Source of the DNA: Arthrobacter sp. MYb23
Lineage (GTDB): Bacteria; Actinomycetota; Actinomycetes; Actinomycetales; Micrococcaceae
Reading direction: 5' to 3'
DNA: 64,000 bases
Assembly: GCF_002979775.1 (NCBI RefSeq)
Contig: NZ_PCPR01000001.1
Coordinates: forward strand, 62,001 to 126,000
Part shown: positions 1 to 8,717 of the stretch, piece by piece
How positions within the stretch are numbered: the stretch's first letter is position 1
How the letters are laid out: the number at the start of each line of letters is the position of its first letter
The notes under the pieces: model-generated
Database searches by the model: none
Told to the model about the DNA's origin: nothing
The model's input: only the letters and a program-made list of their open reading frames with translations
Position numbers and translations under genes: made by a program

Positions 1-295
1 CGATTTCTTTGACTTCTCTATCTACGTCGACGCCAAGACCTCCTACATCGAGGAGTGGTATGTGGACCGTTTCCGGAAATTGCGGACCACGGCTTTTGCC
101 CAGCCCGAGTCCTACTTCCACCGCTACGCCACACTCTCTGACGACGACGCCGAATCCACAGCACGCGGCATTTGGAAACGCATCAACGAGCCAAACCTTG
201 AGGAGAACGTCCTGCCTACCCGCGGGCGCGCGCAGTTAGTACTCACCAAGGACGCAGACCACTCGATCCGCCGTATGCTGCTGAGGAAGGTCTAG
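1..295 (+). CDS. coaA: Pantothenate kinase, C-terminal part (cut by window edge)
   Basis: The reading frame is open from base 2 to the TAG at 293-295, giving the last 97 residues of a protein that starts outside the window. The stretch [10 protein letters not shown], then YVDRF and the ending with [13 protein letters not shown] followed by RRMLLRKV matches the C-terminus of type I (CoaA) pantothenate kinases, which phosphorylate pantothenate in the first step of CoA synthesis in the cytosol. The ATP-binding P-loop lies upstream and is not seen. Next to glmM and rpsI-rplM this is a familiar actinobacterial order. The next gene starts one base after its stop. Confidence 0.9.
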   Translation, partial: DFFDFSIYVDAKTSYIEEWYVDRFRKLRTTAFAQPESYFHRYATLSDDDAESTARGIWKRINEPNLEENVLPTRGRAQLVLTKDADHSIRRMLLRKV

Positions 296-296
296 C

Positions 297-1181
297 GTGC
301 CCAACAATCCTCAACCGCTCCCCAGCCGTCGGGTCTTCGCGAGCCTGCTGACCGCTGGCGCTGGAATGGCAGCCCTCGCCGCCTGCACGCCTGAAAACGC
401 CACCCCCTCCCCCGTTGCCGCCAACGCCGCCAGCGAGGCCCCTTCAGCTTCTGCATCCCCGTCCGCCATCAACCCCAGCGCCGCGGCTACCGAGCCGACT
501 CCCGTTGAACCTCCCTCTGTAGAACCAACGCCGAGCGCAATGCCCACCAGCACAGCCCCCTCGCAAGCCGTTGCCCCTCAGCATTCCCTGACGGATCCCA
601 CGAGCCCCTGGGTTGTAGTCAACAAGCACCGGCCTTTGGCCCCCCAGGACTTCGTGCCGGCAGATTTGGTGCAGCCCGGGGTGCGGCTGGCCGTCAGCGG
701 CGAAGCGGCTTTGCTGAACAGCACGACGGCGGCGGCTGCTGAAAAGATGTTCGGGGCCGCGGCCGCTGAAGGCATCATCATGACGTTGGCTTCCGGCTAC
801 CGTTCCTACACCACCCAGGTGGCTACCTACGGCGGATACGTAGCCAGCACGGGTCAGGCGGCCGCTGACCGGGCATCCGCTCGCCCAGGGCACTCTGAGC
901 ATCAAACGGGCTGGTCGTTTGACATCGGCGACGGTGCGGGTGCCTGCAGTTTCCAACCCTGCTTCGCCGAGCAACCGGCCGCAGTGTGGGCCAAAGCCAA
1001 TGCCCACAAGTTCGGGTTCGTGGTCCGCTACCCCTGGATGTTCCACGACACCACCGGGTACTTTTACGAGTCCTGGCACCTGCGCTACATCGGCGTCGAG
1101 GCTGCCAGTGACATGGCAACGCGAGGCATTGCGACCCTGGAAGAGTACTTCGGGCTCGAAGCAGCTCCGGACTACCTTTAG
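297..1181 (+). CDS. VanY-type D-alanyl-D-alanine carboxypeptidase lipoprotein (peptidase M15B)
   Basis: 294 residues, GTG start one base after the coaA stop. Residues 11-12 are a twin arginine, and LAAC with Cys30 is a lipobox, so it is probably exported and anchored as a lipoprotein. A low-complexity Pro/Ala/Ser linker (about 31-95) follows. The catalytic domain carries SGYRS (166-170), SEHQTGWSFDI (200-210, zinc ligands probably His202 and Asp209) and SWHLR (259-263, His261), the zinc triad pattern of M15B DD-carboxypeptidases. Such enzymes trim the terminal D-Ala of peptidoglycan stem peptides. Nothing links it to vancomycin resistance here: there are no vanRS, vanH or ligase genes. Transcription with coaA is likely from the spacing. 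Confidence 0.85.
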   Translation: MPNNPQPLPSRRVFASLLTAGAGMAALAACTPENATPSPVAANAASEAPSASASPSAINPSAAATEPTPVEPPSVEPTPSAMPTSTAPSQAVAPQHSLTDPTSPWVVVNKHRPLAPQDFVPADLVQPGVRLAVSGEAALLNSTTAAAAEKMFGAAAAEGIIMTLASGYRSYTTQVATYGGYVASTGQAAADRASARPGHSEHQTGWSFDIGDGAGACSFQPCFAEQPAAVWAKANAHKFGFVVRYPWMFHDTTGYFYESWHLRYIGVEAASDMATRGIATLEEYFGLEAAPDYL

Positions 1182-1196
1182 ATCCTTAAACGCCAA

Positions 1197-1236
1197 GGCC
1201 CGCTCCCCTGCTTCTACTCAAGCAGGAGTGCGGGCC
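1197..1236. terminator. Terminator-like hairpin between convergent vanY-like gene and glmM
   Basis: Left arm 1197-1214 and right arm 1219-1236 pair with a few mismatches (GGCCCGC outer stem, CTGCTT/AAGCAG inner stem). It sits between two converging genes and may serve both. No long T run follows on either side. Confidence 0.5.
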
Positions 1237-1251
1237 CCAAAAGCGGTTTTC

Positions 1252-2616
1252 CTAGACTGCCAATTCGCTGGGAGCGCCCAAACGCTCCTTGACCACGGCA
1301 GCAAGACCCTTGCAGACTCGTTCCGCCGTTTCCATGTCAGCGGCTTCCACCATGACACGCACCAGAGCCTCGGTGCCTGAAGGGCGCAGCAGCACGCGGC
1401 CGGTCTCACCCAGTTCAAGCTCGGCAGCGGCAACGGCCTCGGCGACGCCCTCGTCGGTGGCGGCCCGGGCTTTGTCGACGCCCTTGACGTTGATCATGAG
1501 CTGCGGAAGCTTGGTCATGGCACTGGACAGTTCCTTGAGGCTGCGGCCAGTCAGGGCAACCTGGGATGCAAGCTGGAGTCCGGTAAGGACGCCATCGCCC
1601 GTGGTCGCGAAGTCCGAGAAGATGACGTGGCCGGACTGTTCGCCTCCAAGGTTGTACCCGCCGGCGCGCATTTCCTCCAGGACATAACGGTCACCCACAC
1701 CGGTCTCACGGATGGTGATTCCGGCATCACGGAGGGCAATCTTTAGGCCGAGATTGCTCATGACCGTGGCCACAAGGATGTTGTCCTTGAGCTTTCCTGC
1801 GTCCTTGAGGGCCAGCGCCAGGATCGCCATGATCTGGTCGCCGTCCACTTCGTTGCCTTCGTGGTCAACGGCCAGGCAGCGGTCCGCGTCACCGTCGTGA
1901 GCTACGCCAAGGTCCGCGCCGTGCTTGACCACGGCCTCCTTGAGCGGGCCCAAGTGCGTGGAGCCAACGCCCTCGTTGATATTCAGGCCGTCGGGCTCAG
2001 CCCCGATGACCACGACGTCAGCGCCGGCATCCTTGAACACCTGCGGCGAACAGCCACTCGCTGCACCATGGGCGCAGTCAAGTACTACCTTCAAGCCTTC
2101 CAAGCGCTTGGGAAGCGTCCCGAGCAGGTGCACAATGTACCTGTCCTCGGCGTCTGAGAACCGCTGGATGCGTCCGACGTCAGCCCCTACCGGGCGCTGC
2201 GGCTCTTTGCCCAGCTGTGCCTCGATGGCGTCCTCAACGTCGTCCGGAAGCTTCTGGCCGCCCCGGGCGAAGAACTTAATCCCGTTGTCCGGCGCAGGGT
2301 TATGGGAGGCAGACAGCATGACGCCAAAGTCGGCGTCGAGATCCGCCACAAGGTAGGCCGCGGCAGGGGTGGGGAGAACACCGGCGTCGTAGACGTCGAT
2401 ACCGGAGCTGGAAAGCCCGGCCTCAACGGCAGCGGCAAGGAACTCGCCACTGGCCCTGGGGTCCCTTGCGACGACGGCGCGCGGCCGCTTGCCATCGGTT
2501 GTGCGGTCATGGCCGAGTACGACGGCGGCTGCCTGCGCGAGCTGCATAGCCAGTTCGGCGGTGAGCAATCCGTTCGCGAGACCGCGGACGCCATCTGTTC
2601 CAAATAATCTAGACAT
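1252..2616 (-). CDS. glmM: Phosphoglucosamine mutase
   Basis: 454 residues starting [12 protein letters not shown], the standard GlmM N-terminus. The phosphoserine loop SASHNP is at 102-107 (Ser104). The metal-binding loop DGDADRC and the sugar-binding GEQSGH are present, as is the C-terminal phosphate loop [12 protein letters not shown]. GlmM converts glucosamine-6-phosphate to glucosamine-1-phosphate on the way to UDP-GlcNAc for peptidoglycan. It lies downstream of rplM-rpsI on the same strand, but a terminator hairpin at 2707-2745 separates them, so it may have its own promoter or depend on readthrough. Confidence 0.97.
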   Translation of the reverse strand: MSRLFGTDGVRGLANGLLTAELAMQLAQAAAVVLGHDRTTDGKRPRAVVARDPRASGEFLAAAVEAGLSSSGIDVYDAGVLPTPAAAYLVADLDADFGVMLSASHNPAPDNGIKFFARGGQKLPDDVEDAIEAQLGKEPQRPVGADVGRIQRFSDAEDRYIVHLLGTLPKRLEGLKVVLDCAHGAASGCSPQVFKDAGADVVVIGAEPDGLNINEGVGSTHLGPLKEAVVKHGADLGVAHDGDADRCLAVDHEGNEVDGDQIMAILALALKDAGKLKDNILVATVMSNLGLKIALRDAGITIRETGVGDRYVLEEMRAGGYNLGGEQSGHVIFSDFATTGDGVLTGLQLASQVALTGRSLKELSSAMTKLPQLMINVKGVDKARAATDEGVAEAVAAAELELGETGRVLLRPSGTEALVRVMVEAADMETAERVCKGLAAVVKERLGAPSELAV

Positions 2617-2706
2617 CGGGTCAAGTTTAGACGACGCCAGGACACCGCCGGTTCAAGAGGCTTCCTGGAAGTCATTCGATGCGCCTTAACCTTGGTTCTT
2701 TAACGA

Positions 2707-2745
2707 CGAAAGCCCGCCCCGCCGAAACGGCGGAACGGGCTTTCG
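2707..2745 (-). terminator. Intrinsic terminator after rpsI
   Basis: Outer stem 2707-2716 with 2736-2745 (10 bp), inner stem CCGCCG with CGGCGG, loop AAA, and a 2x2 internal bulge. It lies just past the rpsI stop on the minus strand. The stem ends in GAAAG/CTTTC, giving a short T run. Confidence 0.7.
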
Positions 2746-2769
2746 ATACCCCAGATGGGGTGAAGCGAA

Positions 2770-3279
2770 TTAACGCTTGGAGTACTGCTGAGCCTTACGT
2801 GCCTTCTTGAGACCAGCCTTCTTGCGCTCGATGACGCGGGCGTCACGGCTCAAGTAACCGGCCTTCTTGAGGGTGGCGCGGTTGTTGTCGACGTCGATCT
2901 CGTTCAGCGAGCGAGCAACGCCGAGGCGCAATGCGCCGGCCTGACCGGAGATGCCACCGCCGTGGATACGGGCGATGACGTCGTAGGCGCCTTCGAGATC
3001 AAGGATCTTGAAGGGCTCGTTGACGTCCTGCTGGTGCAGCTTGTTCGGGAAGTAGTTGTCCAGCGTGCGGCCGTTGATGGTCCACTTGCCGGAGCCCGGT
3101 ACAACGCGAACGCGTGCAACGGCTTCCTTGCGGCGGCCAACAGCTGCGCCGGCAACGGTAAGGGCCGGGCGCTCCTTCTTGGGAGCATCTTCGGCAGCGT
3201 TGCTGCTTTCAGAGGTGTAGCTGGTGAGTGTTTCCTCGGCCTCGACGGCTTCGGCGGTCAGTTCTTCGTTCTGAGCCAC
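2770..3279 (-). CDS. rpsI: 30S ribosomal protein S9
   Basis: 169 residues. The first 40 or so are an acidic, Glu/Ala-rich extension typical of actinobacterial S9. The core runs from [15 protein letters not shown] to the basic tail ending QQYSKR, which reaches the decoding centre and P-site tRNA in 30S subunits. It is encoded 39 bp after rplM, the usual L13-S9 pair. Confidence 0.97.
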   Translation of the reverse strand: MAQNEELTAEAVEAEETLTSYTSESSNAAEDAPKKERPALTVAGAAVGRRKEAVARVRVVPGSGKWTINGRTLDNYFPNKLHQQDVNEPFKILDLEGAYDVIARIHGGGISGQAGALRLGVARSLNEIDVDNNRATLKKAGYLSRDARVIERKKAGLKKARKAQQYSKR

Positions 3280-3318
3280 GGTTCTCCTTGTAATAAAAAG
3301 TTTAGTTGGTGGCCAGGA

Positions 3319-3762
3319 CTACTGGGCGACCTGGGTGATTTCGAAAGTCTTCGGCTGCTGTGCAGCGTGGGGGTGCTCAGCGCCACGGTAGACCTTGAGC
3401 TTGCCCAACTGCTGTGCAGCGAGGGAGTTCTTGGGGAGCATGCCCTTGATGGCCTTCTCAACAGCGCGAACCGGGTTGGATTCCAACAGCTCGGCGTAGT
3501 TGACGGAGGTCAGGCCGCCCGGGTAACCGGAGTGGCGGTATGCGCGCTTCTGCTCCAGCTTGGCGCCGGTGAGGGCAACCTTTTCAGCGTTGATGATGAT
3601 GACGAAGTCGCCCATGTCCATGTGGGACGCAAAGGTCGGCTTGTGCTTTCCGCGCAGCAGTGTTGCGGTCTGGCTGGCAAGACGACCAAGGACAACGTCG
3701 GTGGCGTCAATGACGTGCCACTGGCGGTTGATATCGCCGGGCTTCGGGGTGTACGTACGCAC
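3319..3762 (-). CDS. rplM: 50S ribosomal protein L13
   Basis: 147 residues, GTG start ([11 protein letters not shown]) with a GAGG ribosome binding site upstream. Motifs [16 protein letters not shown] and the C-terminal [11 protein letters not shown] are characteristic. L13 is an early 50S assembly protein. It is the first gene of the rplM-rpsI transcript. A 6-bp hairpin (3804-3809 with 3816-3821) in its leader might be regulatory, but this is weak. Confidence 0.97.
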   Translation of the reverse strand: MRTYTPKPGDINRQWHVIDATDVVLGRLASQTATLLRGKHKPTFASHMDMGDFVIIINAEKVALTGAKLEQKRAYRHSGYPGGLTSVNYAELLESNPVRAVEKAIKGMLPKNSLAAQQLGKLKVYRGAEHPHAAQQPKTFEITQVAQ

Positions 3763-4049
3763 GGTTTTGCCTCGTTCTTGTTCTGGCGTTCATGTTTTAG
3801 GCGACACGCAATAAGGCGTGTACCTACTATGTATGCGCTACCGGAGCAGAGGTGAGGGCTCTATGTACCAGTTATCCCAAGATCCCGAAATGCCTCGGGA
3901 GTTATCGATCCTGCAACTGGATCCCCCGCAAGGCATGTGTCATCGAGATAGGACACGCACAACGACTCTAAACAATACCCTCATTGGGGCGTTCGGGTCA
4001 AAATGGGGTAACCGCCCCTCGGGGTAGCGAGTGGCAGAGAGGACAGCAC
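3763..4049. other. Divergent intergenic region between rplM and the Tad locus
   Basis: 287 bp with no credible reading frame. It must hold the rplM promoter (minus) and probably a promoter for the prepilin peptidase (plus). I could not fix a convincing -35/-10 pair for either. The only clear element is the small ACACGC/GCGTGT hairpin at 3804-3821 in the rplM leader. A GAGAGGA ribosome binding site precedes the ATG at 4050. Confidence 0.5.
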
Positions 4050-4694
4050 ATGACCAACGGTCTCGTCTTTCCGCTCCTTATCGCGCTCCTTGGCTTGCTG
4101 CTCAGCCCTGCTGTTGAGCTCGCGATCTCTCGAACGCTGCCCAGGCTCGGCAACCTTCCCGCTCAGAGGGTCCGGATCACGACGGCGGCGGTCACCGCGC
4201 TGCTGTTTGGCTTGCTCGCTTGGCGTTTTGGATTTTCTGCGGAGTTGCCGGCATTTCTTCTATTGGCACTACTCAGTGTGCAACTTTCACGGATTGATTT
4301 CACTCTCCATTTACTGCCCAACCGCCTTGTATTGCTGTTGCTGGGTGGTGGCTTAGTGCTTCTTTCCTCATCCGCAGCTCTCGCGCCGGACTGGCCGAAC
4401 CTCTTCCGAGCCCTCGCCGGCGGGGCGATTCTGTTCGCTGGCTACGTCATCCTCAAACTTATTTCACCAAGAAGCCTCGGAATGGGCGATGTGAAGCTCG
4501 CAGCACCCCTCGGACTGTACCTGGGGTACCTAGGTTGGCAGCAAGTAGTCTTCGGGGGCCTACTGGGATTCGTGGTGGGCGGGGTGCTCACGGTGCTGAT
4601 GTTACGCCTGCGATCCGCAGGAAGGCCTACTGAATCCGCGCACGGACCGGCCATGTTTCTTGCGACATTGGGCGTCATCCTGGCGATGAACTAG
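4050..4694 (+). CDS. Prepilin peptidase, A24 family (TadV/CpaA-like)
   Basis: 214 residues from the ATG at 4050, chosen because GAGAGGA lies 6 bases upstream; an open frame extends further to 3984 without such a site. It is strongly hydrophobic with about six membrane segments. The two catalytic aspartates of aspartic prepilin peptidases are visible: Asp83 in RIDFTLHLLPNR and Asp147 in GMGDVKL. There is no N-methyltransferase domain, as expected for the short TadV/CpaA type. It should cleave the Flp prepilin and TadE-like pseudopilins encoded directly downstream, at the inner face of the membrane. Confidence 0.9.
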   Translation: MTNGLVFPLLIALLGLLLSPAVELAISRTLPRLGNLPAQRVRITTAAVTALLFGLLAWRFGFSAELPAFLLLALLSVQLSRIDFTLHLLPNRLVLLLLGGGLVLLSSSAALAPDWPNLFRALAGGAILFAGYVILKLISPRSLGMGDVKLAAPLGLYLGYLGWQQVVFGGLLGFVVGGVLTVLMLRLRSAGRPTESAHGPAMFLATLGVILAMN

Positions 4695-5016
4695 CTCAGG
4701 TTAGTACGCACCCCCTCCACCGCCGAAGGCCCCTCGATTAATAAGGCTTCTTTGCAAAGCAAGTAGTTTCCGCCCTTTTTGGCGTCGAAACTGAGTACTC
4801 CCCGCCGTCGCTGCGTGCTGGCAAGTAATGGCGGTCAATGAAATCGAGTACGACTACGCATTGTGACTTAAGCATGCCCTGGTGAATTCTTATCTCATCG
4901 AATTCGAAAGCCGCCAAGAGCAATAAGCGGCAGCCTGAATCTCGAGCGAATTCCCGTTCGCTTCTCATATCCATCATTCGCTAATTCAAGTCTTTAATTC
5001 TGGGAAGGATTTTCCA
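4695..5016 (+). promoter_or_regulatory. Intergenic region upstream of the Flp pilin gene
   Basis: 322 bp between the peptidase and the pilin gene. It is visibly richer in A/T than the surroundings and has no convincing gene; a 79-codon minus-strand frame inside it has no family features. A GGAAGGA ribosome binding site precedes the ATG at 5017. The length suggests a separate pilin promoter and leader, but no confident -35/-10 pair was found. Confidence 0.45.
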
Positions 5017-5220
5017 ATGTCATCTCTCATGGTTTCCGTTATTTCATTCATCGCCGGCGTCAAGGACCGCTTCACCAACGAGGAGAAGGGTGCGACAGCA
5101 ACGGAGTACTCACTGCTCGTGGGCCTCATCGCGCTTGCAATCGTGCTCGGCGTCACCGCATTTGGCGGAGCGTTGAATGGCTTCTTCAATGGGTTGGCCG
5201 GCACCGTCAACAGCTGGTAG
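5017..5220 (+). CDS. Flp-family type IVb pilin
   Basis: 67 residues. A short basic/acidic leader ends at Gly25, followed by ATATEY with Glu30 at mature position +5, and then a single hydrophobic segment (LLVGLIALAIVLGVTAFGGA). This is the class IVb prepilin pattern: cleavage after Gly, Glu+5 for subunit registration, and a very small mature pilin. It would be the main structural subunit of a Flp pilus. A strong hairpin (5238-5272) lies right after the stop, which could let the pilin be made in excess over the downstream assembly proteins. Confidence 0.92.
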   Translation: MSSLMVSVISFIAGVKDRFTNEEKGATATEYSLLVGLIALAIVLGVTAFGGALNGFFNGLAGTVNSW

Positions 5221-5237
5221 TCCCTAACTCCACCAAC

Positions 5238-5272
5238 CAGTGCCGCGTCCGCTAAGCGCGGACGCGGCACTG
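5238..5272 (+). terminator. Perfect 15-bp hairpin after the pilin gene
   Basis: Arms 5238-5252 and 5258-5272 are exactly complementary with the loop TAAGC. The downstream sequence (TCGTATAT) lacks a full T run, so it may act as a partial terminator or as an RNA-stabilising 3' end for the pilin transcript. Confidence 0.65.
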
Positions 5273-5309
5273 TCGTATATCCAACTGCCCCAACCCCTGG
5301 GAGGGTACC

Positions 5310-5693
5310 GTGAGGCGCAGCAAAATCAGGCCAGAGCGAGAACGCGGAGCCGTTGCAGTTGAGTTTGCCTTGGTGGCGCCTCTCCTCCTGCTGGTCCTTG
5401 TGGCCATTGTCGAATTTTCCTACTTTTTCAATCTTCAGATCTCAGTTACACAAGCAGCCCGCGAGGCAGCCAGGACAATGGCTGTCACAAACGACAGCGG
5501 GGAGGCGCAGGCCGCTGCGGTAGCGGGCGCTCCGAGCATCAATTTAGCTCCAGGGAATGTGAGCCTGTCAGGAGCCTGCAGCCCGGGCACAACAATCGAA
5601 GCAACCGTTGCGTTCAGTTCTCCCTCGCTCACAGGGCTCTTCACTCCCTCTCTTTCCGTTACAGGAAAGGGGGCCATGCGATGCGGTGGATAG
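5310..5693 (+). CDS. TadE-like pseudopilin
   Basis: 127 residues, GTG start after GGGAGGG. Near the N-terminus ERGAVAVEFALVAP places Gly13 before the cleavage point and Glu18 at +5, followed by one membrane segment. This is the TadE family signature. TadE-type minor pseudopilins are processed by the same peptidase as the pilin and are needed for Flp pilus assembly in the family. The 3' end overlaps the next gene by 13 bp, indicating translational coupling. Confidence 0.88.
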   Translation: MRRSKIRPERERGAVAVEFALVAPLLLLVLVAIVEFSYFFNLQISVTQAAREAARTMAVTNDSGEAQAAAVAGAPSINLAPGNVSLSGACSPGTTIEATVAFSSPSLTGLFTPSLSVTGKGAMRCGG

Positions 5694-6709
5694 AACGCAG
5701 TCTCAAAGGTGAGGACAGCCAACGAGGTGCATCCGGTGTGCTGGTTGCACTCATGATGTTGGTGCTCATTGGAGCCGGCGCCATGGCCGTGGACGTAGGT
5801 CAGATCTACGCGGAACGCGCAGAGCTCCAGAACGGTGCGGATGCGGGCGCGTTGGCCGCCGCGCAGCTGTGCGCATCAAGTGCGGGCTGCAGTCAAAGCA
5901 GCGCGAATGCTGCAGCTAAGGCCTTGGCCGACGACAACGCGAGAGATGGCATTGCCAACGTCAGATTCGTGGATCTCAGTGTCGCCAACAGGGTCACCGT
6001 CAGCACTTCAACGATTGACGGCACCAGCAACGCAGGCTTCCTCAGGAAGATGTTTGCCAGCGCTTTGAATACTGGCCCCGCAACCGTGGGTGCCCAGGCG
6101 ACTGCTGCGCTGGTAGCGCCAAATGGTGGCGGTGGGTTTCCACTTGCCTTTTCTGACAAGTGTTGGGACCTGGCTGGCGGCACAACCACCGGGATTCTTC
6201 AAAAGATTTCCTGGAAACCCGGGATCACTTGCACCAACCCTTCAGGCCACACTATTCCTGGCGGCTGGGGATGGCTCAAGGACCCGGACGGGGACTGCGA
6301 AGCAGTTACGTCAGTAGGCAACGTCGCCGGTTCGGATCCAGGCAACGACAAACCCACTCAGTGCGCTGCAGTTTTGCAGGATTGGATCAGCACTCTTGAT
6401 AGCGGCGAAGACCTGGAAGTTCCATTCCCGGTTTTCGATACGGCGACGGGTGTAGGGAATAACGGCACTTTTCACCTGATTGGCTACGCAACATTCAGCA
6501 TCGTGGGGTGGAAATTTGGCCAAAACGGCGTCTACGAGTACCACAACACAACAGCAGCCTTGGGAAACTCCAAACTCTCGTGCTCAGGGGGATCAGATCG
6601 CTGCATTATCGGGAAATTCGTCAGGTACGTGTCAATCGACGACTTCGAAGGCGGTGGGTCCGGATCTGGTGAAAATCTCGGCACCGTCGTCGTGAAACTC
6701 ATCAAATAG
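5681..6709 (+). CDS. TadG-like Tad pilus protein
   Basis: 342 residues, ATG at 5681 after GGAAAGGGGG, overlapping the end of tadE. The N-terminus has GASGVLVALMML and a membrane segment, then AVDVGQIYAERAELQNGADA, the conserved stretch of the TadG/TadE-like putative pilus-assembly family. Glu at +5 is missing (Leu21 after Gly16), so it may not be processed like a pilin. The remaining 250 residues are extracellular in the usual topology and contain several cysteines (around CWDLAGG, ITCTNP, LSCSGGSDRC). I see no von Willebrand A domain, so this is a short TadG variant. Confidence 0.75.
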   Translation: MRWIERSLKGEDSQRGASGVLVALMMLVLIGAGAMAVDVGQIYAERAELQNGADAGALAAAQLCASSAGCSQSSANAAAKALADDNARDGIANVRFVDLSVANRVTVSTSTIDGTSNAGFLRKMFASALNTGPATVGAQATAALVAPNGGGGFPLAFSDKCWDLAGGTTTGILQKISWKPGITCTNPSGHTIPGGWGWLKDPDGDCEAVTSVGNVAGSDPGNDKPTQCAAVLQDWISTLDSGEDLEVPFPVFDTATGVGNNGTFHLIGYATFSIVGWKFGQNGVYEYHNTTAALGNSKLSCSGGSDRCIIGKFVRYVSIDDFEGGGSGSGENLGTVVVKLIK

Positions 6710-6747
6710 CGGTCTGGATTCACGACCGCACTTCGAAAGGGAAAGTC

Positions 6748-7515
6748 ATGAAATCTCGCCTACTGGGAGGCATCGCTGCGCTGGTCGTAGCCATCATTGG
6801 AACAGTGATGCTCGTCTTCTACGTCCAAGGCGCAGACAAGCGTGCGCTGGCAAACACGGAGACCGAGGACGTCTTCGTTATTCAAAAAGAGATCCCCGCA
6901 GGCACCTCGGCCTCAGAATTCGGAGACGCAGTAAGGAAAAAGACAGTCCCCAAGTCTGCCGTCGCCAAGGACAGCGTCAACAGTCTGACTGGTCTGGAAT
7001 CCAAGGTCTCGTCCATCGAATTCATGCCCGGCGAACAACTGCTTGCATCACGCTTGATCGATCCGGAGGCACTTATCGGGCGAGGCCGGGTGGAAGTACC
7101 CAGTGGCCTCCAGGAAGTCACTCTAAAGCTTCCCATTGAACGCGTCGTCGGGGGGAAATTGATAGCCGGGGACACCGTGGGCGTCATGCTGTCTGTCAAA
7201 GAACACGAGAAGTCCAATACCCCGGACCAGACTCAGTTGACGTTCCATAAAGTCCTTGTCACCGCAGTCCAGGATGCCACCGGGACGATTTCAGACGCTG
7301 GCACTTCAGATGACCAGAACAATGGCGGTGCTCTGAATGCAAATAGGAGCTCAGGGCAAAACGTTGGCTACCTAGTGACGTTGGCCCGCTCCGATGTAGA
7401 CGTAGAGAAGATCGTCTACGCCGCCGAATTCGGCACAATATATCTGTCGAAGGAGCCAACCGCAGCATCTGAAGGCACTTCCGGCATTCTTGATCGGGGA
7501 AGGTTGTTCAAATGA
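6748..7515 (+). CDS. CpaB/RcpC-like Tad pilus protein with SAF domain
   Basis: 255 residues with an N-terminal membrane anchor (about 5-27). The region VFVIQKEIPAGT to FMPGEQLLASRL (about 43-107) is the SAF domain (beta-clip fold) of CpaB/RcpC, and a second beta-rich domain follows (VGGKLIAGDTVGVM). In diderm systems CpaB partners the secretin. Here no secretin gene is present, so it probably works in the cell-wall space. Its stop overlaps the next start by 4 bp (ATGA). Confidence 0.85.
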   Translation: MKSRLLGGIAALVVAIIGTVMLVFYVQGADKRALANTETEDVFVIQKEIPAGTSASEFGDAVRKKTVPKSAVAKDSVNSLTGLESKVSSIEFMPGEQLLASRLIDPEALIGRGRVEVPSGLQEVTLKLPIERVVGGKLIAGDTVGVMLSVKEHEKSNTPDQTQLTFHKVLVTAVQDATGTISDAGTSDDQNNGGALNANRSSGQNVGYLVTLARSDVDVEKIVYAAEFGTIYLSKEPTAASEGTSGILDRGRLFK

Positions 7516-8717
7516 GCCGCTTCGTGTTGATCACGTCAGACCACGACTTTGAAAAGCGGGTCCGCACCGCCACCGCTGGCTTGAGCGGAAGCCTTCAATG
7601 GTTCCAAGCAGACTACCTTCCGGAAGGTCCACGGGATGTCCTCGACCAACTCTTGGGGGAGCCACCAGAAGTCCTTATTATGGGGCCCGGGTTGGACCTC
7701 GAAGAGTCCCTGAAGCTCGCATCACTCATGGATCTGCAGTACCCCGAAATCAGTGTTGTTCTCGCTGCTACCCAAACCGCTGAACTGGTTTTGGGCGCCA
7801 TGAGATCAGGGGTTCGGGATATTCTTCCGCCTACTGCAACTGTTGATGACATCCGCGTGATGGTGGAGAGGGCAAGCTTGGCAGCAGCCGGCAGGCGACG
7901 CGGGCTAGCCCCGAGTTCGGCTGAGGGGGCCGGTCAAGGATCCGGCGGCCGCGTCATCGCTGTGATGTCGCCGAAGGGCGGCGTCGGCAAAACGACTGTA
8001 GCTACCAACTTGGCCGTGGGCCTCGGGCTCGTGGCTCCGATGGGTGTAGTCATCGTCGATCTTGACTTGCAATTCGGGGACGTCGGCAGTGGGTTGCTCC
8101 TGGATCCGGGCCGAACCATCACCGACGCCGTATTGGGTCCAGCCAGCCAGGACGCTATGGTTCTCAAAACGTACCTCAGTGTCCATGCGGCCAGCATCTA
8201 TGCTCTATGTGCCCCCCGAAATCCCGTCGAGATAGACAAAATCAACGCTGGCCACGTGGCGCGTCTGTTGGAACAGCTACGTCACGAGTTCCAATACGTG
8301 GTCATCGATACAGCCCCAGGGCTTGGTGAACATGTACTGGCGGCCTTGGAAAGTGCTACTGACGCTGTGTGGGTTTGCGGGATGGACATCCCGAGCATTC
8401 GTGGCCTGAGGACGGGCTTGCAAATCCTCGACGAGCTGCAGCTTCTCCCCCAGCATCGGCACGTCATTCTCAATATGGCTGACAATAAGAGCGGTTTGGC
8501 ACTCAAGGACGTAGAGGCGACAATCGGCGTGCCCGTTGACATCGTCATTCCCCGTTCACGAACGCTCCCGTACTCGACGAACAAGGGTGTTCCCCTCCTG
8601 CAGGATGGCTCCCGGGATTCTGCATCCAAGGGACTCCGCCTACTCGTCAATCGGTTCAAACCGAATTGGGATGAGAAATCGCGCAAGCAGGTGCACAGAA
8701 GGGCGGTTGTCCGGTGA
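7512..8717 (+). CDS. CpaE/TadZ-like localisation ATPase (ParA/MinD family)
   Basis: 401 residues. An N-terminal receiver-like domain (about 1-125) lacks an obvious phospho-acceptor pattern. Then comes a ParA/MinD ATPase domain with the deviant Walker A KGGVGKTT at 155-162 and a VIVDLDLQFGDVG strand. TadZ/CpaE proteins set the cellular position of the Tad machine. The start overlaps cpaB by 4 bp and the end overlaps the next gene by 4 bp, so the three genes are translationally coupled. Confidence 0.9.
   Translation: MSRFVLITSDHDFEKRVRTATAGLSGSLQWFQADYLPEGPRDVLDQLLGEPPEVLIMGPGLDLEESLKLASLMDLQYPEISVVLAATQTAELVLGAMRSGVRDILPPTATVDDIRVMVERASLAAAGRRRGLAPSSAEGAGQGSGGRVIAVMSPKGGVGKTTVATNLAVGLGLVAPMGVVIVDLDLQFGDVGSGLLLDPGRTITDAVLGPASQDAMVLKTYLSVHAASIYALCAPRNPVEIDKINAGHVARLLEQLRHEFQYVVIDTAPGLGEHVLAALESATDAVWVCGMDIPSIRGLRTGLQILDELQLLPQHRHVILNMADNKSGLALKDVEATIGVPVDIVIPRSRTLPYSTNKGVPLLQDGSRDSASKGLRLLVNRFKPNWDEKSRKQVHRRAVVR

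Noticed and set aside
297..1181. VanY-like protein as a sign of vancomycin resistance
   Set aside because: Only a carboxypeptidase-type lipoprotein is present; no ligase, dehydrogenase or VanRS genes are seen. Such proteins are common in cell-wall turnover.
4738..4977. A 79-codon minus-strand frame in the gap before the pilin gene
   Set aside because: No ribosome binding site of note, no family resemblance, and it lies in the likely pilin promoter region.
4695..5016. A cyclic di-GMP riboswitch upstream of the pilin gene
   Set aside because: It would suit a pilus locus, but the conserved core bases of that class are not visible.
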